DNA from: Tenebrio molitor
Taxonomy: Eukaryota > Arthropoda > Insecta > Coleoptera > Tenebrionidae
Direction: 5' to 3'
DNA length: 64,000 nucleotides
Assembly: GCF_963966145.1 (NCBI RefSeq)
Contig: NC_091048.1
Span: 22,010,001-22,074,000 of the forward strand
Position 1 is the first letter of the stretch, and each line of letters begins with the position of its first letter. This document shows, piece after piece, positions 1 to 11,689 of the stretch. A model generated the notes under the pieces. It did not search any database, had not been told where the DNA came from, and saw only the letters and a program-made list of their open reading frames with translations. Made by a program: the position numbers and the translations under genes.

Positions 1-3000
1 TCATCCTTATCGCTAATGCTGTCGTCGGTGTGTGGCAGGTAAGCATCGCTTGGATTCAAAACAAAGTTAAAAATAAATTGTTTGTGGCGTCCGTGGCGCA
101 ATCAAAATTACGCAAAAGCGTCGCCGAACTCGTCGCTAAATTAATTCGTTATTCTTCCCTCTGACATAATCAACTTCGGATTTCCGTACGAAATTGCGGA
201 AATCCCAGTAAAAGCACCCTATTAGTCGTCAAATTGGATATGCGGTAAAGGTCACCGTAATTTCGTGTTTTAATCAAAATATGATTTGCGTGTGCGAGTG
301 CTCTACAGTGAGGTATTCGAGGTATTTTAAAATCACCGTTCCAGGTTTTTAAAAGTAGTTATTCAATGATATATTGATTGTACGATGATAAGCCAAATAT
401 CTTTATTTGAACATCAAGTGATTCACTTGTCACTTCAACGTTTAGAGATAGTGGGTTTTACTATTTACTTTTTATCGGTTTCTTGAAAAGTAATTTTTGT
501 TTTTAATGATTATTAGGTAGTTTAAACGTCAGAATTTTTTTTTTTGCACTTTCTCTCTTCTAAAATAAATGTACCTCGCTTAAAAAAACACAAGTCTTGT
601 GCATTCGTTTATTATTTTTGTTATTCTTGCATTTAAAAAAAATATATTTTAAACTTATGGGGCAAAATTACAGGAGCTAAAAATAGATTTAATCCGACTG
701 TTCGGTAAATTTTAATTCCCTTTCTGTTATATTGTTTTGATTGATTAATAATTCTCGCTGGTGGCTTGCTTTAATGTGTGCTCTCTCAATAAGCATTATT
801 TGAAATGCGATAATAATTTTTAAATCCTTGTTAAAATATGCACAACTGGTGTAGCATACACGCTTTAATAAATAAAGACGATAAAGATTAGAAATTGTTT
901 CGAGGTTAATGTAGAACCTTTATCTACAATTTCGAGTCGGCTTCGCTTGAATTGGTTTTAATTGGCCTCAAAAAGGTAGCGCGAGCACGTTTAATGAGCT
1001 TTTTGAATTAGCCCTCATCAAAAATGAATTGCTGTATATACCAGCTGTTTTGCGAATCAATAGCTGAAATGGGTTTTAATGAAATACTTTTGTAACTGAA
1101 ATTAGGGGCGAATGGAGGGAAATGAAATGTATGTTAACAAAACCGACGCAGGAAAGACATGAGAGCTTCATTTAGTGGCAGGTTGAAAAGTCAATTCTCT
1201 CAATTGGTAGAAGAAAACTTCCCAATCTATGAACATGTTTCGTGGAAACTACCAAATCCGGGTAATTTTTCCATCTTTTGTGTGTACATTTCTTAAATGG
1301 GATTTTCTCACCACTGAACAAATTATTTTACGTTGGAATCTGTTGAATGTATGTAACTAGCGATAAAACGGGAGCGATAAGAACCCGGACGTAGACTTCT
1401 TAATTACGTAACAGTTGCGCCTACACTGGATTAGTTTGATTGTAAGGTGAATTATCGTTTTTCAGGAAAGAAATGCCGAATCTGCTATTGAAGCCCTCAA
1501 AGAGTACGAGCCCGAGATGGGCAAAGTGGTCCGAGGTGACAAAAGCGGCGTCCAAAAGATCCGGGCGAAGGAAATCGTACCTGGTGACATAGTCGAGATT
1601 TCGGTCGGTGACAAAATCCCGGCCGATATCCGTCTGAGCAAGATCTATTCCACCACTCTGCGTATTGACCAGTCCATTTTGACCGGTGAATCCGTCTCCG
1701 TAATCAAACACACCGATGCAATTCCCGACCCACGAGCCGTCAATCAAGACAAAAAGAACATCCTTTTCTCAGGTACCAACGTAGCTGCTGGAAAGGCTCG
1801 CGGAGTTGTCATCGGCACCGGTTTGAGTACTGCCATCGGTAAGATCCGTACCGAAATGTCCGAGACCGAAGAAATCAAAACTCCCCTTCAACAAAAACTC
1901 GACGAATTCGGTGAACAGTTGTCAAAGGTCATCTCCGTTATCTGCGTTGCCGTCTGGGCCATCAACATCGGCCACTTCAACGATCCCGCCCACGGTGGTT
2001 CCTGGATCAAGGGTGCCGTTTACTATTTCAAGATCGCCGTAGCTTTGGCCGTCGCCGCCATTCCCGAGGGCTTGCCGGCCGTCATCACGACTTGTCTGGC
2101 TTTGGGCACGCGTCGCATGGCCAAGAAGAACGCCATCGTTAGATCTTTGCCCTCCGTCGAGACCTTGGGTTGTACTTCTGTAATTTGCTCAGATAAGACT
2201 GGCACCTTGACCACGAATCAAATGTCCGTGTCTCGCATGTTCATTTTCGAAAAAATTGAAGGTAACGATAGCAGTTTCCACGAATTCGAGATCACCGGTT
2301 CCACCTACGAACCAATCGGCGAAGTATTCCTCAGAGGCCAGAAAGTCAAATGTGGCGAATATGACGCTCTTCACGAATTGGGCGTCGTCTGTATCATGTG
2401 CAATGATTCCGCTATTGATTTCAATGAGTTCAAACAGGCCTTCGAGAAGGTTGGTGAAGCCACTGAAACCGCTCTGATCGTCTTGGCCGAGAAGATGAAT
2501 CCTTTCGGCGTGTCCAAGGCCGGAGATCGTCGCCAAACCGCCATCTGCGTCCGCCAAGACATCGAGACCAAGTGGAAGAAGGAGTTCACCCTCGAATTCT
2601 CTCGCGATCGCAAATCCATGTCTTCCTACTGTGTTCCTCTTAAGCCCTCTCGTTTGGGTAATGGTCCTAAGCTTTTCGTTAAAGGCGCCCCCGAAGGTGT
2701 GTTGGATAGGTGCACTCATGCCCGTGTCGGTACCCAAAAAGTACCTCTCACCAATTCTCTTAAGAATCGCATCTTGGAATTGACCAGACAGTACGGTTGC
2801 GGACGCGATACTCTCCGTTGTCTTGCTCTCGCTACCGGTGACAATCCAATGAAACCCGAAGAAATGGACTTGGGAGACTCGACCAAATTCTACACCTACG
2901 AAGTCAACCTTACTTTCGTCGGTGTCGTCGGCATGTTGGATCCTCCACGTAAAGAAGTTTTCGATTCGATTGTCAGATGTCGTGCCGCCGGTATTCGTGT

Positions 3001-4981
3001 CATCGTCATCACCGGTGACAACAAGGCCACCGCTGAAGCTATCTGCAGACGTATTGGCGTATTCACTGAAGAAGAAGATACCACTGGAAAATCATACTCC
3101 GGTCGTGAATTCGACGACTTGAGCCCCTCTGATCAAAAGGCTGCTTGCGCTCGGGCCAGACTCTTCTCCCGTGTAGAACCAGCTCACAAATCGAAGATTG
3201 TTGAATATTTGCAAAGCATGAACGAAATTTCAGCCATGGTAAATTCCTCCGTATAATTTCTGGTATACTTCGTCCAACGAGAGATAGGGAGATTTTAAAT
3301 TGTAGGCTTGTAACCCAACACTAGAATACATTAATTAGAGCATAATTCTAGGGCAAAAATGTTACTGCTTGAAGGATATACATATTTCAAATTTTACGTG
3401 CCCTAGGCACTACCTTCTCTACGTAGAATTTAGTGATGTTTATGTCAACCAATCTCTCGCTGGACAAACTATGTTATGTGATTTGGATGTGTTTGGAACA
3501 CTTTGAACTTTGCTATCTTATAATAGACAGGTGACGGTGTCAACGACGCTCCCGCTTTGAAGAAGGCCGAAATCGGTATTGCAATGGGCTCCGGAACCGC
3601 TGTAGCCAAATCGGCCTCAGAGATGGTGTTGGCCGACGACAACTTCTCCTCCATCGTAGCTGCCGTTGAAGAGGGTCGCGCCATCTACAACAACATGAAA
3701 CAGTTCATCCGCTACCTGATTTCCTCGAATATCGGTGAAGTCGTTTCCATTTTCTTAACAGCCGCTCTGGGTCTCCCCGAAGCTTTGATCCCGGTACAAC
3801 TGTTGTGGGTCAACTTGGTCACTGACGGTCTCCCCGCCACCGCTTTGGGTTTCAATCCACCAGATCTGGATATCATGGACAAACCCCCAAGGAAAGCCGA
3901 CGAATCTCTTATTTCTGGATGGTTGTTCTTTAGATATCTAGCTATCGGTGGTTACGTAGGTGCCGCCACTGTTGGTGCTGCTGGCTGGTGGTTCATGTAT
4001 TCTCCGGAAGGTCCCCAGCTGACTTATTATCAATTGGTAGGTGATTGTGGGGAAATTTTGAATGTCGTGATGACGAGTTGTTGTAGACACATCACTTGCA
4101 ATGCATCGGTGGTGGACCCGAGTTCAAAGGCGTCGATTGCAAAGTTTTCAACGATCCTCATCCCATGACCATGGCTCTCTCTGTACTCGTAACTATTGAA
4201 ATGTTGAACGCTATGAACAGGTTTGGTGTTTGTAATATTTTTTACGGTTCGTTTATCGATTTCGTATTACAGCTTGTCTGAAAATCAATCCTTGATTGTC
4301 ATGCCCCCGTGGTCCAACTGGTGGTTGATGGCCTCCATGGCTCTTTCTTTCACTCTTCATTTCGTTATTCTTTACATTGAAGTCTTATCCGTAAGTTGAC
4401 TTGATCTCGCATGTAAACTCAATTTCAATTGAATTGTCGTAAGAGGTGGCTGTAGAAATTCAAATTTCTGTTGGCAGCCATGTGTACGCCCTGCTTGCAG
4501 TGTTTTTGTATTTTTTATTTACAGTAATTCATATCAGTAATTTATTGTCATTGTCGACAGTTAAAATGACATTTGTTTAAATCGCGTTTAAATTATTACA
4601 AATTTGATTCCTAACCTCACTACTTGTCAGTAAAATATGGTGAGACAAAATTGACAAATCTAGTAACTTTTTGTGTAAAGTACCTTTCACATCTAAAGCG
4701 CTGTTTACACGGTCAGGGCCTACTCTTACGCCATTTTCATTGAAAAGGAGTTTATTTCACATTTGAGTATTTTTTTTCAGACTGTGTTCCAAGTGACTCC
4801 ATTAAATGTCGATGAGTGGTTAACGGTAATGAAATTCTCAATTCCAGTAGTATTACTTGATGAAACGCTCAAATTCGTCGCAAGAAAGATCACAGATGGT
4901 GAGAGTCCAATTTACACTGTGCACTGGATTGTACTAATGTGGGCCGTTTTCTTTGGTTTACTGTGTGTAAGCCCTATCTAA
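1..4981 (+). CDS. SERCA: SERCA-type Ca2+-ATPase, 5' partial, six exons in window
   Basis: P-type ATPase that pumps Ca2+ from cytosol into the sarco/endoplasmic reticulum. Exons read by splice consensus and protein continuity: 1-38, 1466-3238, 3527-4036, 4087-4220, 4273-4390, 4781-4981 (stop TAA). They give 923 codons in frame; about 96 N-terminal residues lie left of the window. Seen in order: TGES (actuator), PEGLP in M4, DKTGTLT with the phosphorylated Asp codon at 2192, the nucleotide-binding FVKGAPEG, ITGDN, and TGDGVND across the 3239-3526 intron. M5-M6 then carry the Ca2+-site segments NIGEVV and WVNLVTDG, and M8 carries VLLDETLKF. Counting from the conserved MGKV at 1517 puts the Asp at canonical position 351, so the core has no indels. 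The last exon adds a hydrophobic tail ending in CVSPI, as in long SERCA isoforms. The very large exon 2 is richer in G/C-ending codons than its surroundings. Confidence 0.97.
39..1465 (+). other. SERCA intron
   Basis: Intron of 1427 bp between the exon ending in codons for GVWQ and the exon starting with ERNAES. It has a GT donor at 39 (GTAAGC) and a TTTTTCAG acceptor ending at 1465. It is far longer than the other SERCA introns (50, 52, 288 and 390 bp). I see no exon or repeat inside it. Confidence 0.9.
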
Positions 4982-6251
4982 ATGTGACTGCCTCCTTCAT
5001 CGAGGACAGTGTTAGTGCGTAAACGGGTACCGACAATAGGACCAAATTTATTTTTTGATTAGATTTTTTTACATCAAGTGCCTTTCAATTGATAAATTGA
5101 ACAATATCAAACAGTTAAGAAAATTAATAGTAATAAATAAAATTGTGCGAATTCATTACATGCATTAGAATTTTTTGTTGGGAATGGGTTAGGTATTTTT
5201 TAGTTTCACGCTTGGTCTGGATGTTTACGATTTTGAACCTCGTTTACTCACTAACTCCGATGCTATGCTACATAACTATGCTAGCACCCCCTAGTATCCT
5301 AAAGTGAAGATGCAGGCGTTGTCTTCCACCACAGACGTTCAAGGCATGTCTGATTCCTGCGATGTAATGACGAACTGCCGTAAAAGAAGCTGCGGTATTG
5401 CATGCCTTGAACGTGATGACGGCGAAACTGATCGACAAGAGCAGGCAAGTCATGTTGGTATAAATCCTCAAGTGTTGTGATTCATAAAGACAAAAACCTA
5501 ATAAAAGTGCATGGTTAAACAAAACGCAACAAGACTGACAGTTTTGAACAGCAACGAATGTTACAATCCACACGATCGATATGGCGTGAATTAGTGAATA
5601 ATTTATACTCGAGAGCATGATTGTTGATCAGATGTAGTTTCAAATTTATTTGCGTTTGTTGACTTTTTCAATTAGGTTAGAATTTATGATGAGATTAAAT
5701 GTTTCAAGATTCGGTGATATTTTTTAATAGTCGTTCGTCCATTTTACTTAGCGTAAAATTAGACAATTCGTGTACTTATTGCAGCAGTAAATTTGAAATT
5801 ATCACTGATTCATTTCACACCCCTTAATTTGAGTACACAGTGTTGTATTGAATTAAGTAAATCATAAAATTTTTCATAGGTTCAATTTGTAATATATTAC
5901 AAAATAATTTTGTGATTTACTAGTTTTTAATTTATTGGTGCATTACTGATGCGCGCAATCGTCAGATGTTTTGGCAAATAGTTTTCATATTTATTGTAGA
6001 CAACTTTTTTTTTTAATTAATTTTTGTGTGCATATCTGGACCCTTAAACCCGTTTTTCTTTTGGAAACTGTTTGTCTTATACTATCTGTAAACTGTTACA
6101 AAAATGTAAATATTTGTAATGGGCAGTGTTATAAATTACAATAATAAAGTTATAAACGTTTTCTAGTGTGTTTGCTAATAATTGTTTTTTTTTGGCATTT
6201 TGTGTGTTTATCAATTAATTCTTAATATACCTCACAATTTGTTTTAATAAA
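4982..6251 (+). other. SERCA 3' UTR and downstream region
   Basis: AT-rich sequence after the SERCA stop. AATAAA signals occur at 5132, 6143 and 6246, so the mRNA could end near 5150 or extend to about 6270. A more balanced-composition patch at 5270-5620 carries a 14-bp inverted repeat. That patch also has a 116-codon hydrophobic open frame on the minus strand (5268-5618), which I do not call a gene. The exact 3' end cannot be set from sequence. Confidence 0.5.
5335..5414. repeat. 14-bp perfect inverted repeat in SERCA 3' region
   Basis: ACGTTCAAGGCATG at 5335-5348 is exactly complementary to CATGCCTTGAACGT at 5401-5414, with a 52-nt loop. If the long 3' UTR is used, this could form a stem in the transcript. 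No function is implied by the sequence alone. Confidence 0.7.
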
Positions 6252-6272
6252 GTAATGAGATCTTGGCCTTGA

Positions 6273-6560
6273 TCAATGACCGTACCACTTGTATAATGTT
6301 AGATAATAAATATTTGGCCTTAAAAAATTTACAATTTTTGCTCTAACACAGGCTTGTTGACTGACTAATTCCTTTGTTTTGTGTGTTAATAAGTCTGTTG
6401 CTCCGAGGATTTGATAAAGTAAGTGTAAGTATGTCCATGTACTGTTTATACCCTTTTGTACGTTGGAACCTTCTTTTATGGTGAATTTGATTTTTACAGT
6501 ATCCACACTTGTGTTCCGCGAATAACGCGTCACACTCATCACGATGACCGGATGAGCCAT
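6273..6560 (-). CDS. Unrecognised 95-codon open frame, doubtful
   Basis: Open frame of 95 codons in the spacer beyond SERCA. The start lies in a good Kozak-like context (CCAAAATGG read on the minus strand). The product would be basic, with no signal peptide, no membrane segment and no motif I recognise. It is the only open frame here with both reasonable length and start context, so I list it, but an AT-rich spacer of this size can give such a frame by chance. Nothing nearby suggests a role. Confidence 0.15.
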   Translation of the reverse strand: MAHPVIVMSVTRYSRNTSVDTVKIKFTIKEGSNVQKGINSTWTYLHLLYQILGATDLLTHKTKELVSQQACVRAKIVNFLRPNIYYLTLYKWYGH

Positions 6561-7555
6561 TTTGGAAGTGATTGTTATCCCTCGGAGTTCTCGGATCCCT
6601 ACTAATTCTTGGATTGATATGTTTCCACTCCTATAATCCCCGCTAGGATATCTTTCTCTTGCTTATGCGATCTTGTAATTCTGTTTCAGTTGGCGAAGCT
6701 GTAGTAGATAAGTGGTAATAAGCTGACACTTCAATTCAGCCGATCTTCACGCTTTTTTTTTATTATAATTATAGAATAATTTAATTTTAGAAGACTTGCA
6801 GCTATTTATTTTTTCACCTAACTCGATTATATGATTATTTTGCTATTGTAGAATTGCATGCTGTATTGAAAGACATGAGGTATTTTAGTTTATATTTCCA
6901 GAAAGCTTTATTTGCATAAGTTACTAAATCATCTTGTGTTGTTTTGTCGAAAATCATCCACCTTTTGTCTTCCCGGAGACCTGTGATGGTGTTAGAGGCG
7001 CATTAGAAACTAATTAACGAAAACAATGTACATAAAATTATATATATATTTTAAGAGAATTTCAAGATTGTTATCAATTGATTTGTGAGCGAAGCTCGTT
7101 TTTGGAGCTTTGTTATCCTCGTGAACTATTCGCAGACGAGATCAGCACCGACCGGGATCATTTAGAAATTGAGAGGAGGATGTAGCCTTCTCGACTTCCC
7201 CCTGAGTGTTGTCACAAATAATTTAAAAAATAAATAAACGTATTCGTTAGAGTTTAGTTCACGTTCGCCACGTGTGTGTTTCGTGGCCTCATCTTTCATT
7301 ATTGTGTGTTTCGGTTCGAGCTGGTCTCGACTGAGGACGGGCTGCGCTGGTTCCGGCAGCCCTCGTGCCCATTGTATAGTTCTACATTTTAATTCACATC
7401 AGTTTTGTAAACAGGATATTTGTGTAAATAAAGTGATGGCTTCAAGCTATCTTAACTTAACCCTAATTTCATTTTGTACATATCATCCTACCCACAAAAA
7501 TGTAACAAACAAAATCGACCATAGATTTAAATAATTTTATCTAATCCCGAGGGAT
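6561..7555. other. Intergenic spacer, no gene seen
   Basis: AT-rich spacer with a slightly GC-richer patch at about 7080-7400 that contains an AATAAACG stretch. The patch is faintly reminiscent of an LTR, but no paired ends or target duplication could be found. Confidence 0.4.
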
Positions 7556-7557
7556 AA

Positions 7558-7700
7558 ATGACACTTATCCCACTCATTTGAGTGGAATAAGGAACTTCAT
7601 TACCGGACGCATTTCATTACTCCACTCAGTGGGATAAGTGAGCTTCATTACCCCACTCAGTGGGATAAGTAAGTTATTATTCCACTGAGTGGTGCAATGA
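7558..7700. repeat. Short tandem array of a ~30-bp palindromic unit
   Basis: Units built on CCACTCAGTGGGATAAGTGA and ATTCATTAC-like linkers start near 7621, 7652 and 7681, with a diverged unit near 7569. Each unit contains the palindrome CCACTCAGTGG or CCACTGAGTGG, so neighbouring units can pair. It looks like a small minisatellite or the end of a satellite-like element. Confidence 0.75.
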
Positions 7701-7858
7701 AACTGGCGGAAATAAATAAGATTTACCTTTTTTTTTTAATTCGGGGCGGTCTTAGATAAATAATTTTACTCTGTCATGTTTGTTGCATACACCTAACTAT
7801 CACCTTCAGTATTATATTAGGTACCAAATCTGTCGAAATGCGATAAGACGTACTTATA

Positions 7859-9627
7859 CAGGCTGTCCCAGAACTGGCTCCCCAGAGAAAACAGGCATGT
7901 GCCGACAACAAAAGAGACTCCAAATTGACTAAAATAAATTTTCTGCTAGCTCAAATTACCGAGTTATAAAGTTTTTAATTTCACCAATCCCGGAAGCTCG
8001 TCCTCAGGTGTTACTAAAAAATCCGATCGGTTGCTAAACAACAACAAAAAATCTCTGATATTGCACAAATCAATTAAATGTTTGAGCAACTGGAATTTTG
8101 ACGTTTTCCGATATAAAAATTCGTTGACGTTTATCTGTCATCAACATCAAGACTTGACAATTGCAAAATTCGAAATAAAACAATAAAAATGGCCATTCTA
8201 AAAAGAACCATTTATTTAAATAGGTAACAATGTTAAAGCAGATGTTCGAAATGACCACCATTCATTTGTATGCACAATTGTGCTCTACGTAACAAACTTC
8301 TTGTAGTAGCGTTAGTTATCATTTCTTCAGTAACTGAAACAAAGCCTCCTGAATTCGAACTCTCAGATCAGCCTCTGAATTTATGGGCCGCCGATAAATG
8401 ATTCAGATCTGGAGATCTGGCAGGCCAATGATGCGGTCCTCCTCGACCGATCCAGCGCTGTGGATATTGGTTATTCAAAATTTCCCGAATGTTTCTGCTA
8501 AAATGTTGGAACCAGTCATTTATGCGATAAGCAAGAGGTACAATTTCAAGTAAATCAGGTAGCTCCGTGCCAATGAACTGAGCATATCTTGCCCCCGTTA
8601 ATCTTGCGGGGAATTCAAACGGTCCAATCTAGAACCGGGGATTCATAATTTTAACAAATGGAAGGATCCACCACGCTTATGCTTGCCAAACGATCGCCCA
8701 ATAAATAGCCCAGTCCACAAATTAACAGAAAACCTATGTTGAAAACCTCTGGGAAATAATTCTCTTGGATTTTCCTCTGCCCAGATATGAAGGTTGTGAT
8801 AATTGGAACAACCTTACCGGCAAAATAGCGACTCATCAGAAAACAGTATCCGTGACAAGAAGTGTGGAGCATCGTTTTGGTTTATTAACCATAGATAAAA
8901 CTCTCGCCTAATTGGATAATTCTCTGGCAGAAGATGTTGTACTCCTGTATAGTGGTACGGATGCCTCCTATTATCAGCTGGAACTTTCTGCACCGAACTC
9001 TTGGATAAACCCATTTCACGAGAAACTGTTCGAATACTCGGGGTGCCGTCTTCCTCAAAGACATTCAATACGGCTTCCTCGTGTTCGACAGTCCTTACAT
9101 TTCTTGGAGCACCCCCCAACTTCTTCTTCGAACTGGCTGCATCTGACCCGTTTCTCGACCCCGAGCGATTAATTTCAGGATTGTTTTATGATCCGGATGA
9201 CTTTGTGGAAATTGTTCACGGTACAACCTTACTGCTTCACGTGCATTGTTCCCACATCGCGCAAAAGTAAGAATCATATCTACGTACTCAGAGGAAGAAT
9301 ACATGTTAAATGATACACTTGAATTAAATATCGCAGCGAAATTGTATAACAAATGTCAAACTGACGCAAACAATTATTCTAATAAGTGTAGTGGAGTGGA
9401 CCAAATCTAATGGACAGAATTATAGAGGTTTACGGATAAAAAGGCAACCTAGGCAACGCAAAATTGCGATTATTCCACCTTAATGATGCTCAACTCTAAT
9501 TGGTCAATTTCAGAATGTCTTTTCTCGGTTATCATTTGAGATAGGACTTTTTTTCCTCAAAGTACACGTTAATATATTCGCCCTAAGGCTCCCTTTTTTC
9601 TCTGGGGAGCCAGTTCTGGGACACCTG
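7859..9627 (-). mobile_element. Tc1/mariner-superfamily transposon, degenerate
   Basis: The left terminus CAGGCTGTCCCAGAACTGGC at 7859 is mirrored by the right terminus ending at 9627, after GCCAGTTCTGGGACACCTG. The inverted repeats continue through the motif CTCCCCAGAGAAA. TA dinucleotides flank both ends (7857-7858, 9628-9629). The element is 1769 bp. The interior carries a broken transposase reading leftward. It abuts a second related element that starts at 9632, with only TATA between them. Confidence 0.9.
8400..9304 (-). pseudogene. Broken transposase with DUF4817-type N-terminus
   Basis: Minus-strand transposase remnant. It starts with MYSSSEYVDMILTFARCGNN (ATG at 9304), the pattern of the DUF4817 helix-turn-helix domain. 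A frame change follows, then a second helix-turn-helix region with SIRTVSREMGLSKSSVQK. The DDE-domain start RILFSDESLF holds the first catalytic Asp. The frame breaks again, and the WPARSPDLN motif near 8400-8440 marks the third catalytic region. The middle catalytic Asp motif is not recognisable. At least three frame changes mean it cannot make an active enzyme. Confidence 0.85.
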
Positions 9628-9631
9628 TATA

Positions 9632-10718
9632 CAGGGTCTTTCACAACTCGCACCCTAGAGAAAAAGGGCACCTGCCGACGACAATAAGTTGTAAAAAAAT
9701 AGAAACAAAGAATTTACTACTGCTTTCATAACTGAGTTGCAAGACTAGCAATTCTACCAATCCCAGAAGGGCATCTCGAGGTGTGATGTTATTTCAACCA
9801 AATAAAGCCAGTTGCTAGGTTTCAAAATTAATACCATCAGCTACAAAAAATGTTTGGATTACTGTAATTTTGATACTATTAGATTTGACTTTTCATTCTC
9901 AACAAATTTAGGTTAACCATCTGAAATGTTAGAGCTGTCATTACATTGCAAGTTCAGATGTCTACTGCTTAAGCAAAGCCTATGGGCGATTCTAGGAGAT
10001 GCTTGGAGTGTAGCGACTCCACGGACCTGAGCTGAGCCACCAGTGTCGGATCTCGGATCTGATCTGACAATAAATCGGTTACAGAGGCTCTGATGCGCAA
10101 AACCAGCCCATGATTTTTGGCTGGTATGACCAGGTCGGCCGCGCTCTCAAGTTTGGTCTTGGACGGGTCGCGGGCCTCGGACTCGTGGGGTAGTGGTTGA
10201 TGCTTGATAGTCGCAACTAAATGACATTCTAAGTCATTTCAATTATTATTACAACGTATTGTAGCAAAAAATAAAAAAAATGTGTTGCAAACGAAAAAAT
10301 AATTGTCATTTCTGCCCGGAAAACGTTCTTCGAAGACTCTTGCTGGCTCCCTGGCGTTACGCTCACATTCCCCAAAAATTATTATCATCTCTAAATAATC
10401 AGCGGCTGAATACATGATTGTAACCAAATAAACAAAGGTTTTGGCTTTTTTTATTACAAATTTAATTTGACAGTGACATCTTTCAAAAACAATTCCAATC
10501 GCCCAAATATTTTAAAGATGTTTTTCTTAAATGAAATCCTAGCAACGTAAAATTACGGCAAATACACCTTGGAGGTGTAGATCTCTGATTGGTTAACTTT
10601 AAGTTGTCTTTTCTCGAATATCTTTTAAGTTAGATTTTTTTTTCTTCAAAATTACACATCCAAATGCGATCTCTTGTTTCCTCTTTTTCTCTAGGGCGCG
10701 AGTTGTGAAAGACCCTGT
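9632..10718 (-). mobile_element. Second related transposon, internally replaced
   Basis: The terminus CAGGGTCTTTCACAACTCGC at 9632 mirrors the right end GCGAGTTGTGAAAGACCCTG at 10718. The inverted repeats continue to CTAGAGAAAAAGG, and TA flanks both ends. The element is 1087 bp. Only the transposase N-terminus survives. The centre at about 9960-10220 is a GC-rich block unlike the rest of the element. Confidence 0.88.
10301..10415 (-). pseudogene. Transposase N-terminal fragment (DUF4817-type)
   Basis: About 38 codons from an ATG at 10415: MYSAADYLEMIIIFGECERN, then AREPARVFEERFPGR. The spacing matches the N-terminal helix-turn-helix of the neighbouring element's transposase, after which homology stops abruptly. 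The catalytic domain is absent, so the element is non-autonomous. Confidence 0.8.
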
Positions 10719-10777
10719 ATATATAATATCTAGATTTTACAAAATTTTATGACGAAAAAGAACGTAGTACGGGGATA

Positions 10778-11309
10778 CGGGTGATCAAGAAGGACTGTTT
10801 AAGTTGGTAACTCTGGATCGTATTTTAAATCGTATAACAGGAGTAACTTCCGGTTGTTGGTTGGTGTCATTGTTAATGCTATACCTATATCAGATATTTG
10901 TCAAATAAACCAACAAAACATATCCAGTTGCAGTATACAGTGTTATAAATAACCGAATTATAGTAGTTTATTTGACGAGTTTGTGTGTAAATTGGGCCTT
11001 TTTTGGCACGCGTGGGCCATTTTAAAACGTGAGTGAGACGAGCGTTTTAAAGGCCCACGAGTGCCAAAAAAGGCCCAATTTACACACGAACTAGTTGAAT
11101 ACAACGTTTTTTTGTTCGACGAGCCCCTTAAAGGCTCCAAATCGCTTAAAACCTTTAAAATTAGCTTGACGTTTCGTTTTGACAAGTTGTGACATTTATC
11201 AAAATCCGTTCACATAGGAGAAAATTCTCAAATTCTGACAGTGTCGAACAAAAAAAAAAAAAATTTCACAATTGTACTGCCAACTTAAACAGTCCTTCTT
11301 GATCACCCG
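10778..11309. mobile_element. Non-autonomous element with ~30-bp inverted repeats
   Basis: CGGGTGATCAAGAAGGACTG at 10778, continuing TTTAAGTTGG, is mirrored exactly by the sequence ending at 11309. TA precedes the left end. No transposase is visible. Most of the interior (10961-11263) is a copy of foldback repeat B, which also occurs elsewhere without these termini, so B probably inserted into this element. Confidence 0.85.
10961..11263 (+). repeat. Foldback repeat B, copy 1
   Basis: Family of about 300 bp found four times in this window. It starts with TTTATTTGACGAGTT and contains a long internal palindrome (about 10976-11088; arms include AAATTGGGCCTTTTTTGGCA). It continues through GAGCCCCTTAAAGGCTC and ends GTGTCGAAC plus an A-run. 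The second half also pairs weakly through GTTTTTTTGTTCGA and TCGAACAAAAAA. No coding potential is credible. Confidence 0.85.
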
Positions 11310-11310
11310 G

Positions 11311-11440
11311 TAGTATATTATACATACTACAGCAACGTGGAGAAGTTCATGATTATAGCCAGAGCGCCAAGATTAGATCCCGAGGCGTGCCGGCTATAAG
11401 GGACTTCTCTACCGTGGTTTATATACTACTATCTAGTAGT
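11311..11440. repeat. Imperfect inverted repeat
   Basis: A left arm around TACTACAGCAACGTGGAGAA and ATTATAGCC pairs imperfectly with a right arm around GGCTATAAGGGACTTCTCTA and CCGTGGT. It lies directly beside the 10778-11309 element. It may be a small MITE. Confidence 0.5.
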
Positions 11441-11616
11441 GAAACGTATCTACGTTAAAACCCTTTCTGATAATAATTATTAATAAAATTATTTTGTCGG
11501 ATGCAACGGATCCGAGTTGTCATTTCTAAACGGTTGCTATGAAAATCGTCTACGTTAACCAATGAAATAAGCGACAATCTTTCGTTGCTAGGTGACGGTT
11601 GTTCATTATTAACCCG

Positions 11617-11672
11617 AGGTTAATAATGAAAAATTATTAACCTCGGCTATATTCTTAGGCAGAATATAGCCT
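11617..11672. repeat. Two adjacent short hairpins
   Basis: Two tight inverted repeats stand side by side just before the SINE head. The first pairs TTATTAACCCGAGGTTAATAA and ATTATTAACCTCGG. The second is GGCTATATTCT...AGAATATAGCC. The string GGCTATATTCT recurs after the B-box at 11743. Confidence 0.6.
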
Positions 11673-11689
11673 AAGGGAGTCCGTTTCGG

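Noticed and set aside
5268..5618. 116-codon hydrophobic open frame on the minus strand downstream of SERCA
   Set aside because: No start context, motif or splice partner is convincing. It overlaps a stem-forming repeat and could be chance, so I mention it only in the UTR entry.
7070..7508. Possible solo LTR (AATAAACG, GC-rich patch, TGT...ACA boundaries)
   Set aside because: No target duplication, no second LTR copy and no primer-binding site were found in the window.
8912..9270. Plus-strand frames of 86-89 codons
   Set aside because: They are shadows of the minus-strand transposase remnant.
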